64,000 bases of DNA from Nostoc favosum CHAB5714 (GCF_020829495.1 NZ_JAIVFQ010000008.1:62001-126000), one strand, 5' to 3'; positions 1 through 8,647 are shown, counted from the stretch's first letter. Numbers and translations: made by a program. Notes: generated by a model not told the origin, from the letters alone.

Positions 1-87
1 GCAGCAATTGGTTTTCTAGCTTATTTATTGTGGGATTTAGCAGGCTATAGCGTTGTTCGTGACGTTTTACGCATAGTTGGCTACTAG
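1..87 (+). CDS. hli: High-light-inducible protein, C-terminal part (cut by window edge)
   Basis: The first 87 bases read in frame to a TAG stop and encode the last 28 residues of a Hlip. They are identical to the end of the next gene. Hlips are single-helix thylakoid relatives of the light-harvesting Chl a/b-binding proteins and bind chlorophyll and carotenoid during photosystem assembly and light stress. This is the 3' end of at least a third tandem copy; the start lies outside the window. Confidence 0.85.
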   Translation, partial: AAIGFLAYLLWDLAGYSVVRDVLRIVGY

Positions 88-128
88 AGATTAAACACCG
101 GAAACATTACTAGATATCGGAGAAAAAA

Positions 129-341
129 ATGGCAACTCAAGGAACTCGTCCATCTACAGATTTACCACCTGTTGCAACAGAATACAATGGGCGCGATCGC
201 AATGAATTTCTGTTTGGCTGGACACCTCAAGCCGAAATTTGGAATGGTCGCTTGGCAGCAATTGGTTTTCTAGCTTATTTATTGTGGGATTTAGCAGGCT
301 ATAGCGTTGTTCGTGACGTTTTACGCATAGTTGGCTACTAG
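129..341 (+). CDS. hli: High-light-inducible protein (Hlip)
   Basis: A 70-residue protein with the Chl a/b-binding motif (EIWNGRLAAIGF, about residues 36-47) in a single membrane helix. The polar N-terminal arm of about 35 residues is expected on the stromal side. The family protects chlorophyll and photosystem II assembly intermediates. A GGAG box lies 8 bases before the ATG. It belongs to a tandem array with a 254-bp period; the coding sequence and leader match the neighbouring partial copy over all the sequence they share. Family assignment is secure; the specific Hlip subtype is not determined. Confidence 0.92.
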   Translation: MATQGTRPSTDLPPVATEYNGRDRNEFLFGWTPQAEIWNGRLAAIGFLAYLLWDLAGYSVVRDVLRIVGY

Positions 342-382
342 AGATTAAACACCGGAAACATTACTAGATATCGGAGAAAAAA

Positions 383-595
383 ATGGCAACTCAAGGAACT
401 CGTCCATCTACAGATTTACCACCTGTTGCAACAGAATACAATGGGCGCGATCGCAATGAATTTCTGTTTGGCTGGACACCTCAAGCCGAAATCTGGAATG
501 GTCGCTTGGCAGCAATTGGTTTTCTAGCCTATTTACTTTGGGATTTGTCTGGTTATAGCGTCTTAAGGGACGTACTACACCTAATTGGATATTAG
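383..595 (+). CDS. hli: High-light-inducible protein (Hlip), last copy of the array
   Basis: A 70-residue Hlip, nearly identical to the preceding copy through the Chl-binding helix. It then diverges at the C-terminus (LSGYSVLRDVLHLIGY instead of LAGYSVVRDVLRIVGY). The leader of about 40 bases, including the GGAG ribosome site, is the same as in the previous copy, so the genes probably respond to light stress together. No promoter is obvious between copies, and co-transcription is likely. The divergence at the 3' end marks where the recent duplication tract stops. Confidence 0.92.
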   Translation: MATQGTRPSTDLPPVATEYNGRDRNEFLFGWTPQAEIWNGRLAAIGFLAYLLWDLSGYSVLRDVLHLIGY

Positions 596-619
596 CAATA
601 GCTCAGGATTGATAAGTAA

Positions 620-766
620 TATCATGTTCGCATAATTAGTTATGATTCCCACAGTCATTCCACCCCACCCCGCCAAAGCTACGCTTTGTCTCCCCTCCCG
701 AAGAGCGGGGAGGGGATTAAGGGGTGGGGTTCTTCAGGTTTAATAAGGAATCAAGCGGACATGATA
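620..766. repeat. MITE-like element, family A (147 bp)
   Basis: Terminal inverted repeats tatcatgttcgc / gcggacatgata enclose a GC-rich hairpin built from ccccaccccgcc and ggggtggggtt arms. The same 147-bp layout recurs at 2578-2724, and a diverged relative lies at 50397-50530. There is no coding capacity, so it was probably mobilised in trans. Confidence 0.75.
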
Positions 767-859
767 TAATTGGGTATAAATAAACATAATACCCATAAAC
801 CCGGCTTCTCACCAAAAGTCGGGAACTTATCTCCTGAGCATTTTATATTTAATTAGGTT

Positions 860-1219
860 TATAGCGGTTCTCGTTTACGTGAGGTACACCCGTAGGGGCA
901 AGGCGCAATGCCCATTGGTGTCAACTTAAGCTAAAACGCTTATCCCACAGGCGTTTTACCCCACACGCTATCCGGCTCCACGCAGGTGAACCCCAAGACC
1001 GCACTGGCTCCCCTTAATCCCCTCCCCGTGAACGGGGAGGGGAGATTTTGTCGCTAGACAAAAGCGGGGTGGGGTTGCGAGGGCATAATTAGTAATTGAG
1101 TAGGCTTGATATAACGTCATTGCAAGGGTTTCACGTTAAGTTGACACCAATGGGCATTGCGCCTTGCCCCTACACCTCGTTATGTAATGTTGTACCGCAT
1201 CTGAATGGGAACCGCTATA
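860..1219. repeat. MITE-like element, family B (360 bp) with long inverted termini
   Basis: Outer ends tatagcggttc / gaaccgctata are followed inward by a near-perfect inverted repeat of about 37 bp (start taggggcaaggcgcaatgcc; partner near 1138-1175). The core holds another ccgct/ggggagggg hairpin. The right end stops one base from the stop codon of the permease gene. A relative lies at 8105-8617. Nothing in it looks coding. Confidence 0.7.
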
Positions 1220-1220
1220 T

Positions 1221-2558
1221 CTAAAGCAAAAAGCGAACTAATACGTACAAAGCCGAACCTACCAGTTGCAATATCATCACTGGAATACCGTAGTGTAGAA
1301 AAGTTTTAAATGATATACGGCGTCCATGTTGCTCAGAAATCCCGGCGGCTACAATGTTAGATGATGCTCCTACTAGTGTGCCATTACCTCCCAAAGTTGC
1401 ACCAAACATCATTGCATAAAACAATGGTAATACTTCTGGCGGAAACTGTCCTTGAAAGTCTTGTGCTAAAACTTCTGCGGGTGCTAATCCGACAGTAACA
1501 ATGTATTGTTTGAGTAAGGGCACCATCCCCACCACTAAAGGAATATTAGGCACTACGCTGGATAATATCCCCACAGAAAATAATAAAACTAGGGAACCCA
1601 AGATAATATTTTTTCCTAAAATTGCTGCCAATACTCCTGATAAACCATTAATTACGCCTGTTTTTTCTAGTCCTCCAATTAGCACAAAAATACTCATAAA
1701 AAATATTAATGTACTCCAGTCTACATCCCGCAAAATGTTGTTAACTGAATCTATTTTGCTGTGGTGAGATAAAAGCAAAGCTAAAGCTGCTCCTAACAAA
1801 GCTGCGGCAGCAGGCGAGATCGGAACTGGTAAAGATTCTCCGATAACAAAAAATAGCAGGACGAAAAATACAATAACTGCACCAACGCTTAAAGCTCGTG
1901 GATGATTGATTTGTGGATGTGGCAGTTCTTCAAGATTATCTAACTGTGTATTCCAAATTTTACGGAATAAAAATGGTAATGTTGCAATCACTATGACAAT
2001 GGCAATTACTCCTCCTAAACTCAACTTCAATAAATAATCTGTAAAGCTAATATTCACAGCATCGCCAACAATAAATGTAGCTGGATCTCCAACTAAAGTC
2101 AGGAGTCCGGCACTATTAGCAACAAACACCATTAAAATCAACAAGGGTACGAAATTTATCCCAACTTCTTGAGCCATTGGTGGAATTAAAGGTGCTAATA
2201 GCATTACTGTTGTGGCATTTGGTAAAACTGCACAGATGGGTGTAACAATAGCCACAATACCGAGTAATAGACGTTTGCCTTGTCCTTTAGCTATGAGTAC
2301 TATTTGAGTAGCTAAATAATCAAATATCTTGGTAGGCTCAAAAGCCCGCACTAACACCATAACTCCAAAGAATAAACCGAGTGTTCCATGACTTTTGCCA
2401 ATGTAACCAACAGCTTCTTGTAAAGACATGACGTTGGTAAAAACTAACAACAATGCTCCCAATAATGCCGCAATGGTGAGATGTACCCATTCTGTCATTA
2501 CTAAAATAATGACGCTTATAAATGTAATCACACTGAGGATTGCTTGCCAGTTTTCCAC
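1221..2558 (-). CDS. SLC13/ArsB-NhaD superfamily permease
   Basis: This 445-residue protein has about 11-12 hydrophobic helices. It has the two re-entrant signature regions of the ion-transporter superfamily: an ..LPNATTVMLLAPL.. segment at about residues 113-126 with VGDPATFIVG at about 156-165, and a second GNGTLVGASSNIVAAG near residue 395. Relatives move arsenite, sodium/protons or di-carboxylates across the cytoplasmic membrane; the substrate cannot be read from the sequence. A terminator at 2742-2772 separates it from the upstream usp gene, so it probably has its own promoter. Family A and family B MITEs flank it on both sides. Confidence 0.85.
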   Translation of the reverse strand: MENWQAILSVITFISVIILVMTEWVHLTIAALLGALLLVFTNVMSLQEAVGYIGKSHGTLGLFFGVMVLVRAFEPTKIFDYLATQIVLIAKGQGKRLLLGIVAIVTPICAVLPNATTVMLLAPLIPPMAQEVGINFVPLLILMVFVANSAGLLTLVGDPATFIVGDAVNISFTDYLLKLSLGGVIAIVIVIATLPFLFRKIWNTQLDNLEELPHPQINHPRALSVGAVIVFFVLLFFVIGESLPVPISPAAAALLGAALALLLSHHSKIDSVNNILRDVDWSTLIFFMSIFVLIGGLEKTGVINGLSGVLAAILGKNIILGSLVLLFSVGILSSVVPNIPLVVGMVPLLKQYIVTVGLAPAEVLAQDFQGQFPPEVLPLFYAMMFGATLGGNGTLVGASSNIVAAGISEQHGRRISFKTFLHYGIPVMILQLVGSALYVLVRFLL

Positions 2559-2577
2559 ACTTACCTCTCGAATTTAA

Positions 2578-2724
2578 TATCATGCCCGGGTAATTAGTTA
2601 TGATTTGCATAGTCATTGCACCCCACTTTGCCAAAGCTATGCTTTGTCTCCCCTCCCGAAGAGCGGGGAGGGGATTAAGGGGTGGGGTTCTTCGGGTTTA
2701 ATAAGCAATCAAGCGGACATGGTT
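2578..2724. repeat. MITE-like element, family A, second copy
   Basis: It has the same length and order as the copy at 620-766: tatcatgcccggg start, ccccac...ggggtggggtt hairpin, and a gcggacatggtt end. It sits just upstream of the permease start at 2558, so the permease promoter lies inside or beyond it. Confidence 0.75.
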
Positions 2725-2741
2725 TAATTGGTTGCATATTA

Positions 2742-2772
2742 GCGAAAAAAGCCACCTAGTTATAGGTGACTT
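2742..2772 (-). terminator. Intrinsic terminator downstream of usp
   Basis: On the minus strand, GTCACC and GGTGGC form a stem around a TATAACTA loop, followed directly by six T. It lies 48 bases after the universal stress protein stop. Confidence 0.75.
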
Positions 2773-2819
2773 ATCTATGATTACAATTAGATAAAAATTA
2801 CTGAAAGTCTTAACAGTGA

Positions 2820-3455
2820 TTATTCATCAATACAACTGGGAATACCCAAAACAGCGCAGGGGAAATTAGAACCTAGTGCCTCAATCATCGGATGATTGAC
2901 AGAATTGCAACCGAGAAACAGAATATCAGCAGCTTCTGATTCAACAACTTTGTTAAGTTCTGTAGAAATGCAGCCAAACCGTAAATGAGATTTGAAGGAA
3001 CCCTGCCACTCTTCAGCCAGACTTCGGGCTTGCCAGAGAATTATATCTGCTTGTTGCAGGGGAGTTACCACTGTCTGCAATTGGGGTTGAGTTAATACCT
3101 GTGTGGCAGACTTTGATATTTCACTGATTTGGCACTCAAATGGAGGCTGTTGTATTGGTAAGCTTAAGACATTTGGATACTGACTTTTTGAATTGTCTTC
3201 TAGCACATAAACGGCTTGAACTGTGACTTCTGCATTGGTGGCTAAACGTGTTTGATGGGCAATCCAAAAAGCAATATCTAGCGCCGTATGACTGTTAGGA
3301 GATGCGTCATAAGCAACAATTAAATTAACTGCTTTTGCTTTTTGAGGTTTTTTAGAAAAAGGTTTTTTTGGTTCTGGCAACAGTACCATTTGTTCAATTA
3401 AGTCATCTCGGCCTGTGGCACTTTGCAGACGTGCTAACATTGGCTTAATTTGCAC
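2820..3455 (-). CDS. Universal stress protein (UspA family)
   Basis: About 211 residues from the chosen GTG. One Usp fold can be seen: a first strand with a Asp-containing loop (NLIVAYDASPNSHTALDIAFW) and a last segment with the nucleotide-binding-like ILFLGCNSVNHPMIEALGSNFPCAVLGIP. Usp proteins are cytoplasmic dimers, often ATP- or cyclic-nucleotide-binding, acting in stress survival. The GTG at 3455 is preceded by GGGAGAAG at a good distance. An in-frame TTG at 3488 and ATG at 3440 are alternatives. Its leader holds a c-di-AMP riboswitch (3660-3815), which links it to cyclic-di-AMP and perhaps to the upstream ABC transporter. Confidence 0.85.
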   Translation of the reverse strand: MQIKPMLARLQSATGRDDLIEQMVLLPEPKKPFSKKPQKAKAVNLIVAYDASPNSHTALDIAFWIAHQTRLATNAEVTVQAVYVLEDNSKSQYPNVLSLPIQQPPFECQISEISKSATQVLTQPQLQTVVTPLQQADIILWQARSLAEEWQGSFKSHLRFGCISTELNKVVESEAADILFLGCNSVNHPMIEALGSNFPCAVLGIPSCIDE

Positions 3456-3659
3456 AGCTTTACTTCTCCCAATGAAATGAATTAACAATGAGAAGCAGGG
3501 CGATCAATTTGAGATTTTGGACTTTGGCTTACCTCGGCTCCGGTTCCATGTCCGCAAGTCGAGATGCTCGGCACAAGTCGCTCAGTCGAACGATTTTGGA
3601 TTTTAGATTGAGTGACGATAACCAAAATTTCAAATCTTAAATCAGTCAAGGAAACCCCA

Positions 3660-3815
3660 ATAAGAACTGTATTACAGCCAAAGTCTTGGGGGTTCCTTCC
3701 ATTGCCTACGGAGTTAGCTGACGGGCTAAGACTGGAAGGTGTCTCTCGTAAGATTAGCCCCAAACATTGGTTCCTCCGTTCCAAATTCAGCTTTCATGAA
3801 TTTGAATTAGGCTAC
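3660..3815 (-). ncRNA. Cyclic-di-AMP riboswitch (ydaO/yuaA type), usp leader
   Basis: Read on the minus strand, the sequence has the conserved blocks of the ydaO aptamer in order: GGAGGAACCAA, TTGGGGCTAATC, then AGCCCGTCAGCTAACTCCGT and AGGCA. These align with the Bacillus ydaO core. It begins only about 25 bases after the ABC ATPase stop and lies about 205 bases ahead of usp. Any promoter for it must therefore lie in the ATPase gene, or else it works inside the operon. The aaggaacccc / ggggtttcctt pair just downstream may be its expression platform. Ligand binding usually switches such RNAs off. Confidence 0.88.
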
Positions 3816-3840
3816 CCACTAAAAAAAATGATAATCTAAT

Positions 3841-4683
3841 TTACTCGTCTTGGGCAAAATATCGATCAAGGAAATTCAGGGCGTGGTTGCGGAGATCAAA
3901 ATATTCTTTTGAGTTTCGCATGGCGGCGCGATCGCGTGGATGTTCAAAAGGAACTTCTAATATCTCTCCTATACTAGCAGCTGGGCCATTGGTCATCAAG
4001 ACGATGCGATCGGACATATAAATTGCTTCATCTACATCGTGGGTAATCATCATCACTGCCTGACGATTATTTTCCCAAATATCCAATACCTGTCGTTGTA
4101 ATTTGCCACGAGTTAGTGCATCTAGCGCCCCAAAAGGTTCATCCATCAGCAACATTTTGGGACGAATTGCTAAAGCTCTGGCAATACCTACTCGTTGTTT
4201 CATACCTCCAGAGATTTCATCAGGATATTTGTCAGCCGCCGCCGTCAAGTTTACCATTGCCAAGTGTTGATTTACAATACTAATTTTTTCAGCCCGATTA
4301 GCATTTTTTAACACTTCATCCACAGCTAAACGGATGTTTTCTCGCACGGTTAACCAAGGTAACAGCGAATAATTCTGAAATACCATCATCCGTTCGGCTC
4401 CTGGCTGACGAATTTCTTGTCCATCTAGCCTTACTGAGCCGGAAGTCGCTTTTTCTAAACCCGCTACTATCTTTAGTAGGGTTGATTTTCCACAACCAGA
4501 GTGACCAATTACAGAAATATATTCATTTTCACCAATCGTCAGATTAACCCCATCTAAAACAACAAAGTTATCTTTATCAGGTGTCGGATAAGACTTAACT
4601 AAATTTTCAATTTCTAAAAATCCACGGCGGGGCATAACTTTGGTCTGGGTATTAATAGGTAATGAGGTATATTCCATCATCAA
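3841..4683 (-). CDS. ABC transporter ATPase, NrtD/CmpD type
   Basis: A 280-residue ATPase. It shows Walker A GHSGCGKST (60-68), Q-loop VFQNYSLLPW (101-110), signature ISGGMKQR (157-164), Walker B LLMDEP (178-183) and H-loop ITHD (213-216). The FQNYSLLPWLTV segment is typical of nitrate/bicarbonate/sulfonate importers. It powers the permease and binding protein encoded upstream on the same strand. The N-terminal 18 residues are poorly conserved and the true start could be the ATG at codon 17. It is the last gene of the transporter set. A c-di-AMP aptamer begins right after it, ahead of usp. Confidence 0.92.
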   Translation of the reverse strand: MMMEYTSLPINTQTKVMPRRGFLEIENLVKSYPTPDKDNFVVLDGVNLTIGENEYISVIGHSGCGKSTLLKIVAGLEKATSGSVRLDGQEIRQPGAERMMVFQNYSLLPWLTVRENIRLAVDEVLKNANRAEKISIVNQHLAMVNLTAAADKYPDEISGGMKQRVGIARALAIRPKMLLMDEPFGALDALTRGKLQRQVLDIWENNRQAVMMITHDVDEAIYMSDRIVLMTNGPAASIGEILEVPFEHPRDRAAMRNSKEYFDLRNHALNFLDRYFAQDE

Positions 4684-4829
4684 AATGCTCCAGAAATAAT
4701 TTAGTCATCAGTCAATATTTGAACTTGGGATTTCAGCTAAAATTTTTTTATTTGCATCCTCCCAAAAATAAATCTCTTGTGGGGTGAGCATCTTGCCCGC
4801 CCTAGCTGTGCAAATTAAATGCACACAGC

Positions 4830-6272
4830 TTAAGACATGAAAAAGTTAGTGGGAGCATTAGCCCTGATGGCAAAACTATTCAGATAGCCCACAGGATCAC
4901 TGGGGTCAAAGCCTTTCTTATCTATAAATACTTCTGGTGGTTCGACCTTGTAATCATCCTTGGGACATTCGATGCCCATTTCAAATGCTATCTCCCGATA
5001 TAAATCTGTTTTCCAGCCAAGTTCTGCTAGTTTATCGGCATTTTTGGGGAATTCCTTAATTTGTCCCCACCGTGCTGCTTGTGTCATCAGCCAGATACTT
5101 CTCGATCTCCATAAGAATGTGGAGTGTTCTCCTGGCTGTTTGGGAAGGTTGTCAGGAATATCGAAGAAAATCGTGGTGTCAGCGGCTTTGATGGTGCGGT
5201 CTTTGCCGTCAAAGCCGCCATAGTTGTAATTGCCGAGAATTCCCGGACTTGTAAATTTCGCAATTGGGGCATCTTTCTTTTTAGGTCTAGCACCTGTAAA
5301 GGAACGGTCTGTTATCAGTTCGGCTACTTCTTGGCGGTTTTCTGCTTTGCTGCAATACTGACAGGCTTCAATCATCGCCTTGACTAAAGAACGATAGGTT
5401 TTGGGATATTGGTCGATGAAAGATTCCATCACCCCCAAAAGTCGATCTGGGTGTCCCAACCAAACTTCTTTACCTTGTGCGAAGGTAAAGCCGATGTTTT
5501 CGTTACCTGTTATTGCTCGCGTATTCCAGGGTTCTGCAACCATGTAAGCTTGCATTGCACCAATCCGCACATTTGTCACCATTTGGGGTGGCGGAACGAT
5601 GATGACGCGAAACTCTTTAAGGGGATCAACACCTGCGGCGGCGGATAAGTAACGGATAAAGTATTCGTAAATGGCTGAACTTAATACTACTGCCCAAACT
5701 TTGCCTTCTGGCGGTTGCTTGTCAAAGTAGCCTCGGAAATCGCGCCCAAAGGCTTGTAGCGCCCCATCGCCATATTTTTCTTGATACTCGTACCACGGAC
5801 GCAGCCCAAAATCCCACATGGCTTTGTTCATTGTCATGGCGTTACCGTGGCGGTGTATGGTCATGGCTGCACACAAAGGGGCGTGGCGTGCGCCTTCAGC
5901 ACCAATTCTGGCGTTGGTGACTGCACCAGATACTACAGGTGAAGCATCCAGGCGACCAAAAATTAAACCGTCGCGGGAGGTGGCCCAACTGGCTTCGCGG
6001 TTGAGTGTAACGTTCAAACCATACTTGCGGAAGAAGCCTTTTTTCCAGGCGATCGCAAATGGCGCACAATCATTAACAGGAACATAACCAACTGTAAGAT
6101 CAGATTTTTCTAGGTCTTGGGATCTAACTACTGGTTGCACAGCTAAAGCTTCTTCAGTTAGTCCTTTGGCTGACCTATCTCCTGAAATGCCACAGGAGGA
6201 CAGCGCCATTCCCGCCGTTGTTGCTCCTATTCCCTTGATAATATCTCGTCGAGTCCAGTTAATATCACCCAT
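4830..6272 (-). CDS. NrtA/CmpA-family solute-binding lipoprotein (Tat signal)
   Basis: About 480 residues from the chosen ATG. The N-terminus has a twin-arginine signal (WTRRDIIKGIGA) ending in a lipobox-like LSSC, so it is exported folded and probably lipid-anchored outside the inner membrane. The body matches the nitrate/bicarbonate-binding fold (VGYVPVNDCAPFAIAWKKGFF, then VAEPWNTRA, then SFIDQYP). NrtA and CmpA bind nitrate and bicarbonate; the ligand here is not assigned. An upstream GTG at 6311 with AAGGAG is an alternative start. The ATG is preferred for its GGAG at 8 bases and because it gives a normal Tat n-region. It lies in the permease-binding protein-ATPase operon behind a c-di-AMP riboswitch. 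Confidence 0.88.
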   Translation of the reverse strand: MGDINWTRRDIIKGIGATTAGMALSSCGISGDRSAKGLTEEALAVQPVVRSQDLEKSDLTVGYVPVNDCAPFAIAWKKGFFRKYGLNVTLNREASWATSRDGLIFGRLDASPVVSGAVTNARIGAEGARHAPLCAAMTIHRHGNAMTMNKAMWDFGLRPWYEYQEKYGDGALQAFGRDFRGYFDKQPPEGKVWAVVLSSAIYEYFIRYLSAAAGVDPLKEFRVIIVPPPQMVTNVRIGAMQAYMVAEPWNTRAITGNENIGFTFAQGKEVWLGHPDRLLGVMESFIDQYPKTYRSLVKAMIEACQYCSKAENRQEVAELITDRSFTGARPKKKDAPIAKFTSPGILGNYNYGGFDGKDRTIKAADTTIFFDIPDNLPKQPGEHSTFLWRSRSIWLMTQAARWGQIKEFPKNADKLAELGWKTDLYREIAFEMGIECPKDDYKVEPPEVFIDKKGFDPSDPVGYLNSFAIRANAPTNFFMS

Positions 6273-6343
6273 TCTTGTAGCTCCATTGGTGATTAATTGC
6301 TCACGCTTCACACGCAGAGTCTCCTTACATCTTGCTGTTTTGA

Positions 6344-6467
6344 TATAGCAGCCCTAAATGATTCGTGAAATTTTTTCTTTCTTGCTTTCTTTCTTTTCTT
6401 CGTGTCCTTTGCGTCTTTGCGGTTCGTTAAAAAAAGTAATTTTCACAACTCAAATAGGACTGCTATA
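6344..6467. repeat. MITE-like element, family C
   Basis: Inverted ends tatagcagccctaaat and aaataggactgctata frame an AT-rich core with the phrase cctttgcgtctttgcggttcg. A relative lies at 13765-13887. It sits between the permease and binding-protein genes and is presumably transcribed with the operon. Confidence 0.75.
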
Positions 6468-6481
6468 GCAGCCGAATTTTG

Positions 6482-7333
6482 TTAGTTGGAAGTTTTAGGA
6501 CGATGGGTTACTAATTCTTGGATTTTACCCACGGCGTAATCCAGGATTAACCCAGTTACACCAATTATCAACACAGCTAAAAAGACTGAACTCAGGTTTA
6601 AGCGACTCCATTCATCCCAGACAAAAAAGCCGATACCAACACCGCCTGTGAGCATTTCCACGGCAACGATTACCAGCCAAGCTATCCCTAAACTAATTCT
6701 CAAACCTGTAAAAATATATGGCAAACTTGCAGGCCAAATTATTTTTGTAATCCGTCGCCAACGGGGCATTTCTAGGACTTGTGCCACATCTAAATAATCT
6801 TTGGGAACGCTAGAAACTCCTAAAGCGGTATTAATAATTGTCGGCCATAAAGAAGTAATAAAGATTACAAAAATGGCTGAAGGATCTGCCAAATTGAAAA
6901 TTGCTAAGGCGATGGGTAGCCAAGCTAAGGGCGATACAGGTTTAAAAATTTGAATGATCGGATTGAGCGCTAGCATTGCCGGTCTAGACATGCCAATTAG
7001 AAACCCCAGAGGAATCGCTACTACCGCACCTAACAAAAAGCCTATTAATACCCGGCGCAGACTTGCGATCAACAGCCAACCAATTCCTAAATTGCCCGGG
7101 CCTCGCTGGTAGAAGGGATTTAAAATGTAGTCTAGATTAGCAATTAACGCTTCTGGCGGGGTGGGCATTAATTCATGGTTGACAAGTGCAATAATCCACC
7201 ACAACACAATTATTCCCAAGAACCCCAACACAGGTAGAAAGAAGACATCTCTAACGATGACAGGTTTTGTCTTTTTCCAAGCAGCTTGTCCAGCGATCGC
7301 TGCGATCGCTGCTAAATTTAATTGAAATATCAT
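6482..7333 (-). CDS. ABC transporter permease, NrtB/CmpB type
   Basis: A 283-residue inner-membrane protein with about six helices. It has the BPD-transporter EAA loop (DYLDVAQVLEMPRWRRITKIIWPASLPYIFTG region, about residues 184-215), where the ATPase docks. It forms the channel of an importer of the nitrate/bicarbonate/sulfonate class. It is the first gene of the operon. Its leader carries a full c-di-AMP riboswitch (7420-7660), so uptake by this system is likely lowered when c-di-AMP is high. No NrtC-like fused ATPase is present, so this is a simple three-part transporter. Confidence 0.9.
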   Translation of the reverse strand: MIFQLNLAAIAAIAGQAAWKKTKPVIVRDVFFLPVLGFLGIIVLWWIIALVNHELMPTPPEALIANLDYILNPFYQRGPGNLGIGWLLIASLRRVLIGFLLGAVVAIPLGFLIGMSRPAMLALNPIIQIFKPVSPLAWLPIALAIFNLADPSAIFVIFITSLWPTIINTALGVSSVPKDYLDVAQVLEMPRWRRITKIIWPASLPYIFTGLRISLGIAWLVIVAVEMLTGGVGIGFFVWDEWSRLNLSSVFLAVLIIGVTGLILDYAVGKIQELVTHRPKTSN

Positions 7334-7360
7334 TTACGACCTCAACAGATTTAAGTGCAG

Positions 7361-7400
7361 GTACAAAAAATCCGAGCAGTACCAGCCTTGGACACCGATG
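7361..7400 (-). terminator. Possible expression-platform terminator of the ABC riboswitch
   Basis: On the minus strand a GC-containing segment (ccgatctcatcgg hairpin, then ccaaggctggtactgctcgg) is followed by a run of six T, between the aptamer and the permease start. The stem is weak by eye, so the mechanism is uncertain. Confidence 0.4.
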
Positions 7401-7419
7401 AGATCGGAACACTATAAAA

Positions 7420-7660
7420 ATGCCGTCTCTTCAGTCTCCTCTCAATGCCTACGAAGTTAGCTGACGGGCTAGGGCTGAGAGATGCCCTTCACAAGAAAGT
7501 TATAAGTTAGGAGTTATGAGTTATGAGTTAAATATTAGTATTAGTAATTTCCAACTCCTCACTCTCAACTCCTCACTTTCTATGAGATACGCCCCACAAT
7601 TTGGTTCCTCCGCTCCAGCGTTATGCACTGTGACACGCTGAATTAGGCTGACTTACTCTA
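7420..7660 (-). ncRNA. Cyclic-di-AMP riboswitch (ydaO/yuaA type), ABC operon leader
   Basis: Minus-strand blocks GGAGGAACCAAATT, GTGGGGCGTATCTC and then AGCCCGTCAGCTAACTTCGT with AGGCA match the ydaO aptamer and the copy at 3660-3815. The arm between the second and third blocks is about 90 bases longer than in the other copy. It is filled with short repeats of the aactcctaac/gaggagttg kind that can pair with each other into a long hairpin. The core blocks are intact, so ligand binding is probably retained. Confidence 0.88.
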
Positions 7661-7679
7661 ATGGATTACTAAATTATGC

Positions 7680-8104
7680 ACAATATAACATCGATCCTCA
7701 GTAAAAGCCATCTATCTTATGATAAATGTTGTTAATTATAATACTAAAATTAAGTATTTTCATTTAATTGTTTGTAATAAATAAAACTTTTAATTTTAGT
7801 TGTGTTGTGGTGAACTCCTTGCACAGACAGATAAATAATATAGTCGAGCCAAGCATCAGGAATGTTACATGCTTGATTAATATTTTTTAATACAAAATAG
7901 ATGATGCTGAGAAAATTTTATATACGGTTGTTAATCAGTAAACAAAAGAGTAAGTAAGCTGTTACGCATAAAACTAGTACATTTACCTGATGACTGTTGA
8001 CCGTTGACTGATGACCGATAACCCTCAACCGTCAACCGTCAACGATTATAAAGAATATTTATATAATTTAGACGCATATCAGCTTATGTTTAAGCAATAG
8101 ACAA
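7680..8104. other. Gene-free AT-rich upstream region of the ABC operon
   Basis: No credible reading frame. It should hold the promoter for the riboswitch-led ABC operon (minus strand). At 7985-8046 there are heptamer-like repeats (gttgacc, gtcaacc) of the kind scattered through Nostoc genomes. No clear regulator site was recognised. Confidence 0.5.
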
Positions 8105-8617
8105 TAGGGCACAGCATTGCTCATTCGTGTCAACTTAACGTGAAAGCCCTAGAATCACCTGGTATTAACGTGAGTTCGACACGTCACAAAGACCTCTCCC
8201 TGCTTTTACTACGCAAAACCTGTCCCTCTCCGACTCGGAGAGGGACAGACTTGAACTTTAGTTTAAGTCAGGGAGAGGTTTGTCGAACTCATATCATGTC
8301 CGACTTAATACTTATGTCATTGCGAGCGGAGCGTGGCAATCCCAAACCTTTGCGATTGCTTCATTTCACTTCGTTGCATACCCTTCGGGAACGCCAAGGG
8401 CGAACGCAATGACATATCGTAAGTGATTTGCCGAACTTGATATCACCTGGTATTAAGTCCACTTGCTTACAATCACTATCCGCCTCACCCCAGTTTTGTC
8501 TAAAGCCAAAACTTCCCCTCCCCAAGGCATCGGGGAGGGGATTGAGGGGAGGGGTAAAATGCCTGTGGAATAAGCGTTTAAGCTTAATTTGACACCAATG
8601 AGCATTGCTGTGCCCCT
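8105..8617. repeat. Nested MITE-like element, family B relative
   Basis: The ends tagggcacagcattgctcat and atgagcattgctgtgccccta are inverted and match the family B termini at 860-1219. Inside are further palindromic modules: gagttcgaca...tgtcgaactc (8171-8288), and atgtcattgcg...cgcaatgacat (8325-8415). The tcacctggtattaa phrase occurs on both sides (8156-8169 and 8444-8457), which suggests one element inserted into another. The 90-residue frame inside it looks accidental. Confidence 0.65.
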
Positions 8618-8647
8618 ACAAATGGTCTGTATTCCAAGCGATCGCTT

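Larger units (their letters stand above)
1..508 (+). repeat. 254-bp tandem duplication carrying hli genes
   Basis: Position n and n+254 carry essentially the same sequence from base 1 to about base 490. Each period holds one hli gene plus its 41-base leader. The near identity, including non-coding bases, points to recent duplication or gene conversion. The array runs off the left edge, so the copy number is unknown. Confidence 0.9.
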
